Position numbers and translations under genes: made by a program. The notes beneath the pieces are model-generated. The model worked only from the letters and a program-made list of their open reading frames with translations, made no database searches and was not told the DNA's origin. DNA of 64,000 nucleotides. It comes from Parazoarcus communis (GTDB lineage: Bacteria > Pseudomonadota > Gammaproteobacteria > Burkholderiales > Rhodocyclaceae). The stretch covers positions 3,906,001 through 3,970,000 of the forward strand of contig NZ_CP022187.1 in the NCBI RefSeq assembly GCF_003111645.1. The letters are read 5' to 3'. This document shows, one piece after another, positions 1 through 9,479 of the stretch. Every line of letters begins with the position of its first letter. Positions within the stretch are counted from its first letter, which is position 1.

Positions 1-1218
1 AATCTGCAGTGCGCTGGCTTCGGCTGGCGGTGGTGCGGAATCCGGGTCGAGGTGGGTCAGCAGGTCGATGCCGGGGCAGTGTTCGGTGATCAGCCATGCG
101 CGTCCGCGCAACGGCCCCCAGCGCTCCTCGACGAGTGCCAGCGGGGTGGGGGTCGGAATGCCGAACAGGCGCAGGCGGTGGCCTTCGCGCCATGAATGCC
201 AGCCGCGGCTCGGGCGCCACAGCCGCGACAGGGCGTGGCGCAGGTTCTTGAGGTTGTAGCGTTTCACCACGACCGGCTGAGCCCCGGTCAGCACGCTGGC
301 AACGGTGCAGGTGTTGCCGCGCTTGAGCAGGGAGCCGGCTTCGATGGATGCATCGATGTCGTCGAGCAGCGGTGCGAGGCGATTGCGCTCGCTGCGCAGC
401 ACGGCCTCGAAGCGCCTGAACCGGGACGTGACACTGAACAGCGAACAATCGCGCCCCGTCTTGTCGAGGTAGTCGCGCAAGCGCCACGCCAGTGCCGTCT
501 TCAGTGCCCCGGCCTGCTCGGCGGTCGAGGGCATGTGCGGGTTGTTGTGGCGGTAAGCCTCCAGCAGGGGGGCGAGCGCTCCGTCCCAGGTGCGCGGGAG
601 TTGTGCAATCAGCATGGCAAGGTCGCGCGCCGCGGCGGCGGAGGGAAGCGAGGGCCCGGCGTGAGTCTGCACGGCGTCGCCGTCGATCAGCAGCAGGCGG
701 TTTTCATGCTGCAGAAAGTTGCCGAAATGAAGGTCTGAGTGCGTCAGGCCGGCTGCATGCAATTGCCCCAGCAGTGCAAAGGCAGGGGCGAGCGCTTCGC
801 TTGCATCCGTCGCGGCAGGGCGGATGTCCGGCAGGGATTGCCAGACTTCGAGGAGGCTGCGGGCGTCAGCCAGGAAGCGGGTGAGCAGAACGTGGCCGCC
901 CTCCGGCAGCGCTTCGGCAAGCAGCGCTGCGGGCGTCGGGATAGCGGCCTTGGTCAGGGCGGCAATGCCGGCATGTTCGCGCGACCAGTAGCGGGCGCTG
1001 CGCTTGTCGACAAAGAGCTTGGCGAGCACATGTTCGCCGTCCAGCACGGCTTCACCCACCACGCGTTTGCCCGGCAGCACGCGCAGCAGGCGAATGAGCT
1101 GCAACTCGCGTCCGTCCTTGAGGCGAATGCGGAATGCAGCGGGGGGCTGGCGGCCCGCCATCTGCAGGGCGGCAGCGTCGAGCAGGGGCGTCGTGCCCTC
1201 GGGGCGGGTGTCCGTCAT
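1..1218 (-). CDS. Tandem LPS-kinase-like protein (InaA/RfaP superfamily), 3' end cut by window edge
   Basis: Probable cytoplasmic kinase acting on the lipopolysaccharide core; the exact sugar is unknown. The 406 visible codons start at an ATG 7 bases after the stop of the preceding gene. Residues 1-250 form a kinase-like domain with the catalytic loop HSDLHFGNFL at 160-169 and a metal-binding LLIDGD at 176-181. Residues 295-390 look like the N-lobe of a second kinase: VVVKRY at 317-321 and a GIPTPTPLAL stretch align by eye with VKRYH and GIPTATLVGW of the neighbouring gene. The second catalytic loop would lie outside the window. It is the last visible gene of the hldE-hldD-waaF-waaC-waaG-rfaP run. 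The family assignment is fairly safe; the tandem-domain reading is my inference. Confidence 0.75.
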   Translation of the reverse strand, partial: MTDTRPEGTTPLLDAAALQMAGRQPPAAFRIRLKDGRELQLIRLLRVLPGKRVVGEAVLDGEHVLAKLFVDKRSARYWSREHAGIAALTKAAIPTPAALLAEALPEGGHVLLTRFLADARSLLEVWQSLPDIRPAATDASEALAPAFALLGQLHAAGLTHSDLHFGNFLQHENRLLLIDGDAVQTHAGPSLPSAAAARDLAMLIAQLPRTWDGALAPLLEAYRHNNPHMPSTAEQAGALKTALAWRLRDYLDKTGRDCSLFSVTSRFRRFEAVLRSERNRLAPLLDDIDASIEAGSLLKRGNTCTVASVLTGAQPVVVKRYNLKNLRHALSRLWRPSRGWHSWREGHRLRLFGIPTPTPLALVEERWGPLRGRAWLITEHCPGIDLLTHLDPDSAPPPAEASALQI

Positions 1219-1225
1219 GCCAGCC

Positions 1226-1975
1226 TCATTCGCGGCCGTCGAAGAAGCGCAGGATGTGGCGCACCCGCCTCCTGTCGCCGGCATCCAGTCGTGTCTTCTG
1301 CGTGTAGTCCAGATAGAAGCGCAGGCGCTGGGTGCGGGTCAGGTGGTACTTCGCCACCTTGTCGAGGCAGGCCAGGTCCTTGACGATCCGGTAGCGCAGG
1401 AATGGGCCCCACCAGAACTCGCCAGACGGGCAGTCGATCAGGTACAGGTGGGGTGTGTCCGCGTCGTCGACCAGCAGGTTGCGCCACTTCAGATCATTGT
1501 GCGTGAAGCGGTGGGCATGCATGATCCGCGTCATCTTCGCCAGCTGCCGCGATACCGCCGCGACCCAGCGCAGATCGGCTAGGCGCGCATCCTTGCGCAG
1601 CGCAAGCTGGTTCAGGTCGGTGGTGCCCGGCAGTTCGGCGGTGATCAGCGCACCGCGCAGGAATGCGCCTTTGCGTCGCTCCAGACCCCATCCGACCAGG
1701 GTGGCGGTGGGGATGCCCCACTCCGCGAAATGACGCAGGTTCTGCCACTCGGCCTGCACCCTGGGGCGGCCGAGCCAGCGGCGCAGCGGGTTCTTGCCGG
1801 CGCCGTGGTAACGCTTGACGTAGTAGCGACGCAGCCCTGCCGTAACACGCAATACCTGGCTGAGCGGGTCGGCCGCCACTTGCTCGCCTTCGAGCGCAAA
1901 GACGCTGTCGAGCGAAGCAAAAGCGCGTTCCGCGCTCGCATCGAGGGCGCCGGGATTGAGGGACCAGCGCATCAT
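1226..1975 (-). CDS. LPS core kinase, InaA/Kdo-kinase-like family
   Basis: A 249-residue small kinase of the lipopolysaccharide kinase group, probably phosphorylating a core sugar on the inner face of the cytoplasmic membrane. Visible motifs are a lysine-containing strand YYVKRY at 51-56, the catalytic loop THNDLKWRNLL at 158-168 and the downstream LIDC with Asp181. The start ATG overlaps the stop of rfaP (ATGA), so the two are probably translationally coupled. It follows rfaP in the core operon, which supports a role in core phosphorylation, but the substrate (heptose II or Kdo) cannot be told from sequence. Confidence 0.8.
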   Translation of the reverse strand: MMRWSLNPGALDASAERAFASLDSVFALEGEQVAADPLSQVLRVTAGLRRYYVKRYHGAGKNPLRRWLGRPRVQAEWQNLRHFAEWGIPTATLVGWGLERRKGAFLRGALITAELPGTTDLNQLALRKDARLADLRWVAAVSRQLAKMTRIMHAHRFTHNDLKWRNLLVDDADTPHLYLIDCPSGEFWWGPFLRYRIVKDLACLDKVAKYHLTRTQRLRFYLDYTQKTRLDAGDRRRVRHILRFFDGRE

Positions 1976-2811
1976 CGCTGCAATGCCGGGCGATTGGCGA
2001 ACTTGCGCTCGAAGCGCAGCTTGAGCCGAGCCGCCTCGCGCTCAAGGTAGGCCAGCAGCCGGCGCTCCGTTTGCAGCGTGTGGCGCAGTGCACCCGGGAA
2101 GTAGGTCTGCAGAAAGCGCAGCTTGTCGCGGCGGGTGAGCCCAATGTCGAGCGCCGAGAAGTACAGGCCTGCGAGATCCTTGTCGCGCCAGCGCCGCGGA
2201 GTATGGCTGCGCAGCTGCGCACGGTGGAGGTCGATCAGTGCAAGCTCGAAGGCATCCGCCGCAGGTTCGGGGTCGGTACGCATGAGGAAGTGGCACAAGT
2301 AGAAATCGCGGTGGTTGACGCCACCTTCATGCAGGCGCCGTGCAATTGATGCGACCGCCCGGATCAGCGCGTGCTTCAGGGCGGGGTGCGGCGCTTGCTC
2401 GCGCCAGTTGCGGGTAAACTCATCGAGGTCGATGGCGGGCTCGATCGCCTCCGTGACGATGAACGAGTCCCGCCGTGCAGGCCCTGAACCACGCTCACCG
2501 AAGCCGACGGCTGTCATCGTGGGTACGCCGAGTTCATGGCAGCGCCCGATCGCGTTCCATTCGTTTCCTGCGCCCAGCACCGGACGCCGCAGGTGGACGA
2601 GCTCTTCGGCGATGCGTCTCCAGCTCACGCCGTTCTGCAGCTTCAGGTAATAGCCGCGACCGTCGATCTCGAAACGCAGCGTGCGCCGGCCCTCGACGTC
2701 ACGCACGAGGTCGTCACTCGCAGCCTCCCGCGCGAGCGCGGCCGCGGCCGCAAAGGGATCGCAGCCGGACCATAGCGTCGTCAGCGGAGGGCGCAGTTCC
2801 AGCCGATTCAT
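1972..2811 (-). CDS. rfaP: LPS core heptose(I) kinase RfaP/WaaP
   Basis: This enzyme transfers phosphate from ATP to heptose I of the LPS inner core. The frame is open much further upstream, but the ATG at 2811 overlaps the waaG stop (ATGA) and gives 279 residues, close to the usual 265-285. Motifs are Lys57 in YYLKLQNG, the catalytic loop VNHRDFYLCHFL starting at 166 with Asp169, and LIDLHRAQ with Asp194; these are characteristic of WaaP. It lies between waaG and a second kinase in a tightly packed operon. Confidence 0.93.
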   Translation of the reverse strand: MNRLELRPPLTTLWSGCDPFAAAAALAREAASDDLVRDVEGRRTLRFEIDGRGYYLKLQNGVSWRRIAEELVHLRRPVLGAGNEWNAIGRCHELGVPTMTAVGFGERGSGPARRDSFIVTEAIEPAIDLDEFTRNWREQAPHPALKHALIRAVASIARRLHEGGVNHRDFYLCHFLMRTDPEPAADAFELALIDLHRAQLRSHTPRRWRDKDLAGLYFSALDIGLTRRDKLRFLQTYFPGALRHTLQTERRLLAYLEREAARLKLRFERKFANRPALQR

Positions 2812-3941
2812 CCGCGCTTGCCCACGATCACATCGGTGGCGCGTTCCGGCAGGCTGTAGAGGTCGGCGCTGTCGGCAAACACGAGGGCGTTGTGCTGCCA
2901 GCAGGTAAGCGCGTCCGGGGTCGACAGCATCGCCGCCAGCGTGTCGTTCATCGCGCTTTGATGGAAGGGCTCGCCGATCACGCTGCCGGCGTCGGCGTCG
3001 GTGATGTAGTGCGCATAGCCGCAGGCGGCCGAGGCCAGTACCGGCAGGCCGGCAACGAGGGCTTCGAGCAGCACCGTACCGGTGTTTTCGTGGCGGGCGG
3101 GGTGGAGCAGAAGGTCGGCCGCGAGCAGAAAGTTGGGGACATCCTTGCGCCCGCCGGGCATGAACACCCTTTCGCCTACGCCCAGGCGCGCCGCCTGGCT
3201 CATGAAGGGGGCTGGGTCGTCGGCGCCGAGCGCGATCAGGCGGGTGCGCCGCTTGAGCGGCTCGGGCAATGAGGCCATGGCTTCGATACTGCGGTCCAGC
3301 CCCTTGCGCATGAAGTCCGAGCCGATCTGCACCAGCAGCAGGTCGCCGCTTTGCAGCTTGAACTCGGAGGCGAAGCGCGCGCGTGCGGCGACGCGCAGCT
3401 CGCTGGCGTTGGCCGGCGCGCGGCGATCCGGCGCAATGCCCGGTGGCAGCAGATGAAAGCGCTTGGACGGCGTGCCGTAATGCTTCTTGAACAGCGGTTG
3501 CTGCGTGGTCGAGATCATCAGGATCTCGGTGTGGCTCTCGGGCGCGAACACCGCACGTTCGTAGGCCGAGAAGTGGCGGTAGCGCGGGCTGTAGCGATAC
3601 AGCGACTTGCGCATGGTGCGCGCCTTCTCCTCGTAGCACGGGTCGGCGGCGTAATACACGTCGAGCCCCGGCATCTTGTTGAATCCGACCACGCGGTCCA
3701 CCGGCCGGCGCGCGAGATCGGCCTCAACCCAGCGTGTGAACTTGGCGTACAGACGGTGGTTGAGCATCGAGCTGACCGGCACCTTGATCAGGTCGAATCC
3801 GGGCGGCACTTCGCCCTCCCATTCGAGAACGTACACGCGGATGTCGTGGCCACGGGCCTGGCAGGCCAGGGCAATGCGAAGGAAATCGCGTTGCAGGCCG
3901 CCGAACGGGAAGTATTTGTACAGACAGAATGCAAGCTGCAT
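2808..3941 (-). CDS. waaG: LPS core glycosyltransferase WaaG (family GT4)
   Basis: This retaining glycosyltransferase adds the first hexose to heptose II of the LPS outer core. The 377-residue product begins MQLAFCLYKYFPFGGLQRD, the typical WaaG N-terminus with its glycine-rich acceptor loop. The C-terminal Rossmann half carries HENTGTVLLEALVAGLPV, the E-x7-E nucleotide-sugar signature of GT4 enzymes. The start at 3941 shares one base with the waaC stop (TGATG), typical of coupled translation. The donor sugar cannot be read from sequence. Confidence 0.92.
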   Translation of the reverse strand: MQLAFCLYKYFPFGGLQRDFLRIALACQARGHDIRVYVLEWEGEVPPGFDLIKVPVSSMLNHRLYAKFTRWVEADLARRPVDRVVGFNKMPGLDVYYAADPCYEEKARTMRKSLYRYSPRYRHFSAYERAVFAPESHTEILMISTTQQPLFKKHYGTPSKRFHLLPPGIAPDRRAPANASELRVAARARFASEFKLQSGDLLLVQIGSDFMRKGLDRSIEAMASLPEPLKRRTRLIALGADDPAPFMSQAARLGVGERVFMPGGRKDVPNFLLAADLLLHPARHENTGTVLLEALVAGLPVLASAACGYAHYITDADAGSVIGEPFHQSAMNDTLAAMLSTPDALTCWQHNALVFADSADLYSLPERATDVIVGKRG

Positions 3942-5068
3942 CAGGCAGAGTCCTTGGTGGAGTCGAGTCGCCGCTCGAGCAGCGTTTCGAGCGCAGACCA
4001 TACCTGCGCCGGCGCAAGCCGGGTAAAGCACAGGGGGTGTTCGGTTTCGAGGTCGAAGCGACTGCGGTCTTCGGCCGTTGGCTTGTAGCTGCAATCCTTC
4101 TGCAGGCAGGGGGCGCAATCGAAGTCTGCCGCCAGATGCACCTGACTGCGGCCCCAGGCCCCCGTATAGCCGGGGTTGGTGGGGCCGAACAGTGACAGCG
4201 TGGGGATGTCGAGTGCGGCCGCCAGATGGCCGAGGCCGGTGTCGACCGCAACACAGGCGCGTGCTTCGGCGAGTTCGGCGGCAAGATCGGTCAGCGTGAG
4301 CCGCGGCAGCACGCTGGCGCCGGCAATGCCGGCAACGATGCGGTCAGCGCGTTCATGTTCGGTGATGCTGCCCCACGGAAGCCGAACCTGCCAGCCATTC
4401 GCGCTCGCGCGCTCGACCAGCTGGCGCCAGTAGATTTCCGGCCAGTGTTTGGTGTCCCAGGTTGTGCCGTGCAGGAAGACGAGATAGGGCTTGCCTGTAT
4501 CCGGGCGATGGGCGGCGGTTGCGAGCACGCGCTCATGATCGAGCCCGTAGGCCGAGGCGCCGGCGGGTTCTGCGCCGTCGCGGTCGCTGTGGGCATCCGG
4601 TGGCAGGCTGTAGCCAAGCACGTCGGCAAACAGTTCGCGCACGCGCAGCACTGCATGCCGCCCCCAGGGCACCGCATGGCGATGACGGTAGAGCAGGCTG
4701 GCAAGGGGTTCGCGCGCCGAGTGCCGGTCCAGGCCGTGCACTGTGCTGCGGGCGTAACAGCTGAGCCAGGCGCTCTTGAGCAGCCCCTGTGCGTCGATCA
4801 CCGCGTCGTACTCGACGCTGGAGATGGCCTGGCGAAATGCGCGCCATTCACCGCTCTGGCGCGCTTTCAGCGGATGCTTGCGCCAGCGTCTCAGTGCCAC
4901 CGGAATCACGCGGTCGACCGCAGGGTGCCAGGCAGGAATCTCGGCAAAGGCCTCTTCCACGACCCAGTCGAAGCGGATGTCCGGAAACACCCGCGCAGCA
5001 TCGGTGACGGCGGGCAGCGTGTGGATGATGTCGCCCAGCGAAGAGGTCTTGATGATCAGGATTCGCAT
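3941..5068 (-). CDS. waaC: LPS heptosyltransferase I
   Basis: This GT9 enzyme transfers L-glycero-D-manno-heptose from its ADP donor to Kdo on lipid A. The 375-residue product starts MRILIIKTSSLGDIIHTLPA, the diagnostic WaaC N-terminus with the SLGDI motif. The C-terminal half has FLHGTTWDTKHWP and VDTGLGHLAAALDIPT, which form the ADP-heptose site. The ATG at 5068 is 7 bases after the waaF stop. It sits between waaF and waaG, so both heptose transfers and the next hexose are encoded together. Confidence 0.94.
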   Translation of the reverse strand: MRILIIKTSSLGDIIHTLPAVTDAARVFPDIRFDWVVEEAFAEIPAWHPAVDRVIPVALRRWRKHPLKARQSGEWRAFRQAISSVEYDAVIDAQGLLKSAWLSCYARSTVHGLDRHSAREPLASLLYRHRHAVPWGRHAVLRVRELFADVLGYSLPPDAHSDRDGAEPAGASAYGLDHERVLATAAHRPDTGKPYLVFLHGTTWDTKHWPEIYWRQLVERASANGWQVRLPWGSITEHERADRIVAGIAGASVLPRLTLTDLAAELAEARACVAVDTGLGHLAAALDIPTLSLFGPTNPGYTGAWGRSQVHLAADFDCAPCLQKDCSYKPTAEDRSRFDLETEHPLCFTRLAPAQVWSALETLLERRLDSTKDSA

Positions 5069-5075
5069 GGGCTGC

Positions 5076-6110
5076 TCAGTCTGCCGTGGCGGCCATGCGT
5101 GCGCCACCAGCGCCCAGGGTTTCGAGTGCCTGCAGCACGCTGGCCGGGGTGATGTCGACGAGGCAGCGGGTGTGACCGAGCGGGCAGACACGCTTGAAAC
5201 AGGGCGAGCACTCAAGGCCGAGACTGCGGATCGAGACCTTGCCCGACAGGGGCGGCGTGTGCTCGGGGCTGGAGGAACCGTAGATCGCCACCAGTGGCAC
5301 GTCGAGCGCCGCAGCGACATGCATCAGGCCGGAGTCGTTGGTCACTGCGGCCTCGGCAAGCGCGAGAAGGTCGACCGCGTCACCCAGCTGGGTGCGACCG
5401 GCCAGGTTATGGACCATGGGCGTGTCGGCGGCGATTTCCACGGCGGCCGGGTGATCCTTGGCCGAGCCAAGAATCCAGACCTGGTAACCACGGCCGACGA
5501 GTTCGCGGGCGAGTGCGGCGTAGTGGGGCAGCGGCCACTGCTTGGCAGGGCCGTACTCCGCGCCTGGCATGAACGCAATGCCGGGCCGGTCGTCGGCGAG
5601 TCCGAGCCGGCTGTGCAGCGTGGCCTGGTTGGCTGCGTCGGCAAGCAGGTGCGGGTTGGGAAAGGCGGGCGGCTGGGCGGCGTCCGCAGGCCGGCCGAGG
5701 GCGACGAAGCGCTGCACGGTCATCGGTAGCGCGGTCTCGTCGAGCAGGCGCAGGTCATTGAGCAGGCCGTAGCGCATCTCGCCCCGAAAACCTGTACGCA
5801 GCGGAATGCGGGCAAAGAACGGCACCAGCGCCGACTTCAGCGAGTTGGGCAGCAGGATGGCCTGGTCATAGCCTTCGGCGGCCAGTTCGCGACCCAGCGC
5901 CCAGCGCTTGCCGAGCCCGAACTCGCCATGGCCGAGCGGCATCGCCACCCCACGCCGCACCTCGGGCATGCGTGCAAGGATGGGGAGTGACCAGCCGGGC
6001 GCGAGCACGTCGATTTCACAGGGGCCGCTTCGCTTGAGCGTCACGAACAGGCTCTGTGCCATCACCATGTCACCCACCCAGGAAGGGCCCACGACCAGAA
6101 TTCTGCGCAT
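5076..6110 (-). CDS. waaF: LPS heptosyltransferase II
   Basis: This enzyme adds the second heptose of the LPS inner core. The 344-residue product starts MRRILVVGPSWVGDMVMAQS, the WaaF form of the GT9 N-terminus (WVGDMV where WaaC has SLGDI). Further motifs are PGAEYGPAKQWP near residue 180 and TNDSGLMHVAAALDVPL near 258, followed by YGSSSPEHTPPLS. Upstream in-frame starts would overlap hldD needlessly, so 6110 is preferred, 19 bases downstream of the hldD stop. Confidence 0.94.
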   Translation of the reverse strand: MRRILVVGPSWVGDMVMAQSLFVTLKRSGPCEIDVLAPGWSLPILARMPEVRRGVAMPLGHGEFGLGKRWALGRELAAEGYDQAILLPNSLKSALVPFFARIPLRTGFRGEMRYGLLNDLRLLDETALPMTVQRFVALGRPADAAQPPAFPNPHLLADAANQATLHSRLGLADDRPGIAFMPGAEYGPAKQWPLPHYAALARELVGRGYQVWILGSAKDHPAAVEIAADTPMVHNLAGRTQLGDAVDLLALAEAAVTNDSGLMHVAAALDVPLVAIYGSSSPEHTPPLSGKVSIRSLGLECSPCFKRVCPLGHTRCLVDITPASVLQALETLGAGGARMAATAD

Positions 6111-6129
6111 TCCTGCTGCCTTCACCGGG

Positions 6130-7092
6130 TCAGCCGTTGCGGGAGAGCCAGTCGAGGTAGCGCGGCACGCCGGTCTCGACATCCATGAAGGGACGGTCGT
6201 AGCCGGCTTTGCGCAGTGCGCTCATGTCGGCTTCGGTGAAGCTCTGGTAGCGGCCCTTCAGATGCTCCGGGAAGGGGATGTAATCGATGCCGCCGCCTTC
6301 GCTGCCGTTCGCGCGGGCCCACTTGATGGCTGCACGCGCCACTTCGTTGAAGCTCTGAGCGCGCCCGGTGCCAAGGTTGTAGATGCCCGATACCTGCGGG
6401 TTGTCGAGCAGCCACAGGTTGACGGCGACGATGTCATCCACGTGGATGAAGTCGCGGCGCTGTTCGCCCGGGCCGTAGCCGTCCGAGCCCTCGAAAAGGC
6501 GCACGCGGCCGGAGTCGTTGAGCTGGTTGTTGAAATGCCAGGCCACGCTCGCCATGCTGCCCTTGTGCTGCTCGCGCGGGCCGTAGACGTTGAAGTAGCG
6601 CAGGCCGACCACCTGGCTCTGCAGCCCGTCGAGCTGGGGGCGCAGGTGGCAGTCGAAAAGGAACTTCGAGTAGGCGTACATGTTGAGCGGCTGCTCGAAC
6701 TCGCGCGCTTCGCGGAAGTTGGGGCCCATGCCGTACACGGATGCGGACGAGGCATAGATCAGCGGCACCTTGCGCGCCAGACACCAGGCCAGCAAGGCCT
6801 TGGTGTATTCGTAGTTCACCTTCATCACGAAGCGGCCATCCCATTCGGTGGTGGCCGAGCAGGCGCCTTCATGGAAGACGGCCTCGACGGTGCCGAAGTC
6901 ATCGCCCGCCTCGATGCGTGCGAGGAAGTCGTCCTTGTCCATGTAGTCGCGGATGTCGGCGTCCGCGAGGTTGAGACACTTGTGACCGTCGCTGAGGTCA
7001 TCCACCACGAGGATGTCGAAAATACCCCGCGCATTCAGGCCCTGAACGAGATTGCTGCCGATGAAGCCGGCGCCGCCGGTGACGATAATCAT
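6130..7092 (-). CDS. hldD: ADP-L-glycero-D-manno-heptose-6-epimerase
   Basis: HldD converts ADP-D-glycero-D-manno-heptose to the L-glycero form used by WaaC and WaaF. It is an extended short-chain dehydrogenase of 320 residues. The NAD(P)-binding motif is [14 protein letters not shown] at the N-terminus, and the catalytic YAYSK lies near residue 140. The [13 protein letters not shown] stretch is characteristic of HldD. It stands between hldE and waaF, with 13 bases to the former, so precursor synthesis and transfer are co-transcribed. Confidence 0.95.
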   Translation of the reverse strand: MIIVTGGAGFIGSNLVQGLNARGIFDILVVDDLSDGHKCLNLADADIRDYMDKDDFLARIEAGDDFGTVEAVFHEGACSATTEWDGRFVMKVNYEYTKALLAWCLARKVPLIYASSASVYGMGPNFREAREFEQPLNMYAYSKFLFDCHLRPQLDGLQSQVVGLRYFNVYGPREQHKGSMASVAWHFNNQLNDSGRVRLFEGSDGYGPGEQRRDFIHVDDIVAVNLWLLDNPQVSGIYNLGTGRAQSFNEVARAAIKWARANGSEGGGIDYIPFPEHLKGRYQSFTEADMSALRKAGYDRPFMDVETGVPRYLDWLSRNG

Positions 7093-7105
7093 GCGAACTC
7101 CTAGT

Positions 7106-8056
7106 TCAATGTGTTGCGGTCAGCGCCGCGGTGAGCTCTGCGAGACTCACGGTGGCGGTGCCGAGCTTGCCGACGACGACGCCGGCAGCAGTATTGGCCA
7201 GTGCGGTGGCATCCGCCATCGACAGTCCGCAGGCGAGGCCGGTGCCGAGCACGGCGACCACGGTGTCACCTGCGCCGGTCACGTCGAATACGTCTCGCGC
7301 ACGGGTCGGCAGGTCGAGCGCCGCCTGGCCTTTTTGCAGCAGGGTCATGCCGCGTTCGGAGCGGGTGATCAGCAGGGCTTCCAGGCCGAGCGCCTCGATC
7401 AGCGCTTCACCGCGACTGCGCACCGCGGCTTCGTCGCTGCAGTGCCCGACCACCGCTTCAAACTCGGTCATGTTGGGCGTGATTACGGTCGCACCGCTGT
7501 AGCGGCCGAAATCCGCGCCCTTGGGGTCGACCACGACCGGCAGCCCGCGTTCGCGAGCGAGCCGAATCAGGCTGCTGACCTGGGCAAGCGTGCCCTTGCC
7601 ATAGTCCGACAGCACGACAGCGTGCGCGTCCGGCAGGGCAGCCTCGAAGGACTGTTCGATACCGGCGGATTCGAGTACTGCGAAATTGTCCTCGAAGTCG
7701 AGCCGGATCAGTTGCTGGTGGCGACTGATGATGCGCAGCTTGGTAATGGTTGGGTGCTGCGGTGCCTCGAGCAGCCTGCACAGTACCCCGCCGTGCTCAA
7801 GCCGCTCTCGCAGCAGGCGGGCAGGTTCGTCGCGTCCGACCAGGCCTACCAGTTCTGCGCAGGCGCCAAGCGAGGCCGCGTTCAGGGCGACGTTGCCCGC
7901 TCCGCCGGCGCGGAACTCATCGGTTTCGACCTTGACCACGGGCACCGGCGCCTCGGGCGAGATACGGGTGGTCGAGCCGTGCCAGTAGCGGTCTAGCATG
8001 ACGTCACCGATGACGAGGAGGCGACCGGCGGAAAAGTCGGGCAGGATGTTCGGCAT
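7106..8056 (-). CDS. hldE: D-glycero-beta-D-manno-heptose-7-phosphate kinase (kinase-only HldE/HldA type)
   Basis: This PfkB-type kinase makes heptose 1,7-bisphosphate for LPS core synthesis. The ATG at 8056 gives 316 residues; a TTG 9 bases upstream is less likely. Motifs are [15 protein letters not shown] near the start, an [12 protein letters not shown] ribokinase box, and [13 protein letters not shown] near residue 250 with the catalytic Asp. E. coli HldE has a further C-terminal nucleotidyltransferase domain. That is absent here, so the adenylyltransferase (HldC/RfaE2) must be encoded elsewhere. It is the first gene of the LPS run. Confidence 0.92.
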   Translation of the reverse strand: MPNILPDFSAGRLLVIGDVMLDRYWHGSTTRISPEAPVPVVKVETDEFRAGGAGNVALNAASLGACAELVGLVGRDEPARLLRERLEHGGVLCRLLEAPQHPTITKLRIISRHQQLIRLDFEDNFAVLESAGIEQSFEAALPDAHAVVLSDYGKGTLAQVSSLIRLARERGLPVVVDPKGADFGRYSGATVITPNMTEFEAVVGHCSDEAAVRSRGEALIEALGLEALLITRSERGMTLLQKGQAALDLPTRARDVFDVTGAGDTVVAVLGTGLACGLSMADATALANTAAGVVVGKLGTATVSLAELTAALTATH

Positions 8057-8160
8057 TAAGCGCAAGGCAAGACGTTGGAAAGACGGCGATTATCCCACGA
8101 AGGGCGGAAGGCGACGACTGCGAGCACGCACCGGCCCGTTTTCGAGGCGGCTGGCGCGTA

Positions 8161-8715
8161 CTAGCGGTTGAACCACTTCAGCGTCGTGCCCCAGGATTCG
8201 ACGTCGATCCGCGTGACCTGGCCACAGGCAAAGTCCAGCGCCAGCCAGCGCTCGGGGGGCAGGCCCAGCAGGTGGCCGGCAATGACCCGCAGCGGCCCGC
8301 CATGTGCAACGGTCACCACCGGCAGGTCGTCGGCCGCAGCGCTGCGCACCTCCGCCAGCCAGGGCAGGACGCGTGCGCTCAGCTCGCGGGCAGACTCGCC
8401 GCCCGGCGCGCGAAAACCGAGCGGATCGTCCGCCCAGGCGTCGATGGCGGTGCCGAGTTCGTCGAAACGGCGCCCCTCCCATTCGCCGAAGCTCATTTCC
8501 TGCAGGCGGGCGTCGATCTGCGGTGTGCCGAGTGCCTCGGCGAGCAGGCGGGCGCGACTGAGCGGACTGGCGTGCAGTGCGAAGCGCCCGGGCAGGAGCG
8601 GGCGCAGCCGGGCTGCGACATCGAAGGCGGATTCGGCCAGCCCGACGTCGGTCTGGCCGTAGCACACGCCGGGTGCGACGTCGGGCCGGGGGTGGCGGAT
8701 CAGATGAAGTTCCAT
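8161..8715 (-). CDS. cobC: Histidine phosphatase, probable alpha-ribazole phosphatase
   Basis: This 184-residue protein belongs to the histidine phosphatase (phosphoglycerate-mutase-like) family. Its place directly after cobS points to alpha-ribazole-5'-phosphate dephosphorylation in the nucleotide-loop branch of cobalamin synthesis. The phosphohistidine motif reads LIRHPRPD at 5-12 (RHP instead of the usual RHG), and [11 protein letters not shown] carries the second catalytic His. The start lies inside the cobS 3' end (16-base overlap). Substrate is inferred from the cluster, since the family is broad. Confidence 0.85.
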   Translation of the reverse strand: MELHLIRHPRPDVAPGVCYGQTDVGLAESAFDVAARLRPLLPGRFALHASPLSRARLLAEALGTPQIDARLQEMSFGEWEGRRFDELGTAIDAWADDPLGFRAPGGESARELSARVLPWLAEVRSAAADDLPVVTVAHGGPLRVIAGHLLGLPPERWLALDFACGQVTRIDVESWGTTLKWFNR

Positions 8716-9470
8716 GCGCTCAGGATGCCAAGGTAGCAGGCAAGCTCGGTGACTTGCTGGGTGGCGCCGAGGAGGTCGCCGGTGTATCCGCCGAGCCGGC
8801 GCACGAACATGCGTGCGGCCCACACGGTGACGAGCGTGACCGCAGCCACGGCGAACAGGGCCTCGCGCGGGCCAAGGAGTATCAGCGGAAGCAGGCCGAA
8901 GCTGGCTGCGATCAGGAGTTCCGCACCGTTCATGCGGCGGGCAAGCGGCTTCGACTTTGCGCTTTCGTCCTCGCGCACGTAGGGCAGGCGGTGGATCAGG
9001 CTGGTCGCGCACAGGCGCGACAGCGGGTGTGCGACCAGCATGGCTGCAGCGACACCTGACAAGCCGTGGGCGCCGAGCTCGAACAGGGCGGCGGCCTTGG
9101 CGAGCAGCATCAGCACCATGCCGACGGTGCCGTAGCTGCCGATGCGCGAATCCTTCATGATCGTCAGTACCTGAGCTTTCTCCCAGCCGCCGCCGAGGCC
9201 ATCGCAGGTGTCGGCCCAGCCGTCCTCGTGGAAGGCGCCGGTTGCACGAACCGTGACCGCCATCGACAGAATCACGGCGAGCGCGGGCGGGAGTGCCAGG
9301 GTGAAGATCAGATAGCTGCCTGCGCCGATCAGGCCCACGACCCAGCCCACCAGCGGGAAGTAGCGTGCAGCATGATTCAGGCGCTCGGTGGACCACGGTA
9401 CCCAGGCCGGGACCGGCAGGCGCGTGAAGAAGCCGAGTGCGGTGAAGAAGAGTTCGAGCTGGTAGCGCAT
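8700..9470 (-). CDS. cobS: Adenosylcobinamide-GDP ribazoletransferase (cobalamin synthase)
   Basis: CobS joins adenosylcobinamide-GDP and alpha-ribazole (phosphate) at the cytoplasmic membrane, the last assembly step of cobalamin. It has 256 residues from the ATG at 9470 and several hydrophobic segments. The signature [18 protein letters not shown] near residue 80 carries acidic metal-binding residues, followed by [10 protein letters not shown]. It lies 9 bases downstream of cobT and overlaps cobC. Confidence 0.94.
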   Translation of the reverse strand: MRYQLELFFTALGFFTRLPVPAWVPWSTERLNHAARYFPLVGWVVGLIGAGSYLIFTLALPPALAVILSMAVTVRATGAFHEDGWADTCDGLGGGWEKAQVLTIMKDSRIGSYGTVGMVLMLLAKAAALFELGAHGLSGVAAAMLVAHPLSRLCATSLIHRLPYVREDESAKSKPLARRMNGAELLIAASFGLLPLILLGPREALFAVAAVTLVTVWAARMFVRRLGGYTGDLLGATQQVTELACYLGILSAWNFI

Positions 9471-9479
9471 CAACGGGTG

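Noticed and set aside
2812-3639. Upstream extension of rfaP to a 555-residue protein
   Set aside because: The extension lies over waaG in another frame; the ATG at 2811 with ATGA overlap and normal RfaP length is better.
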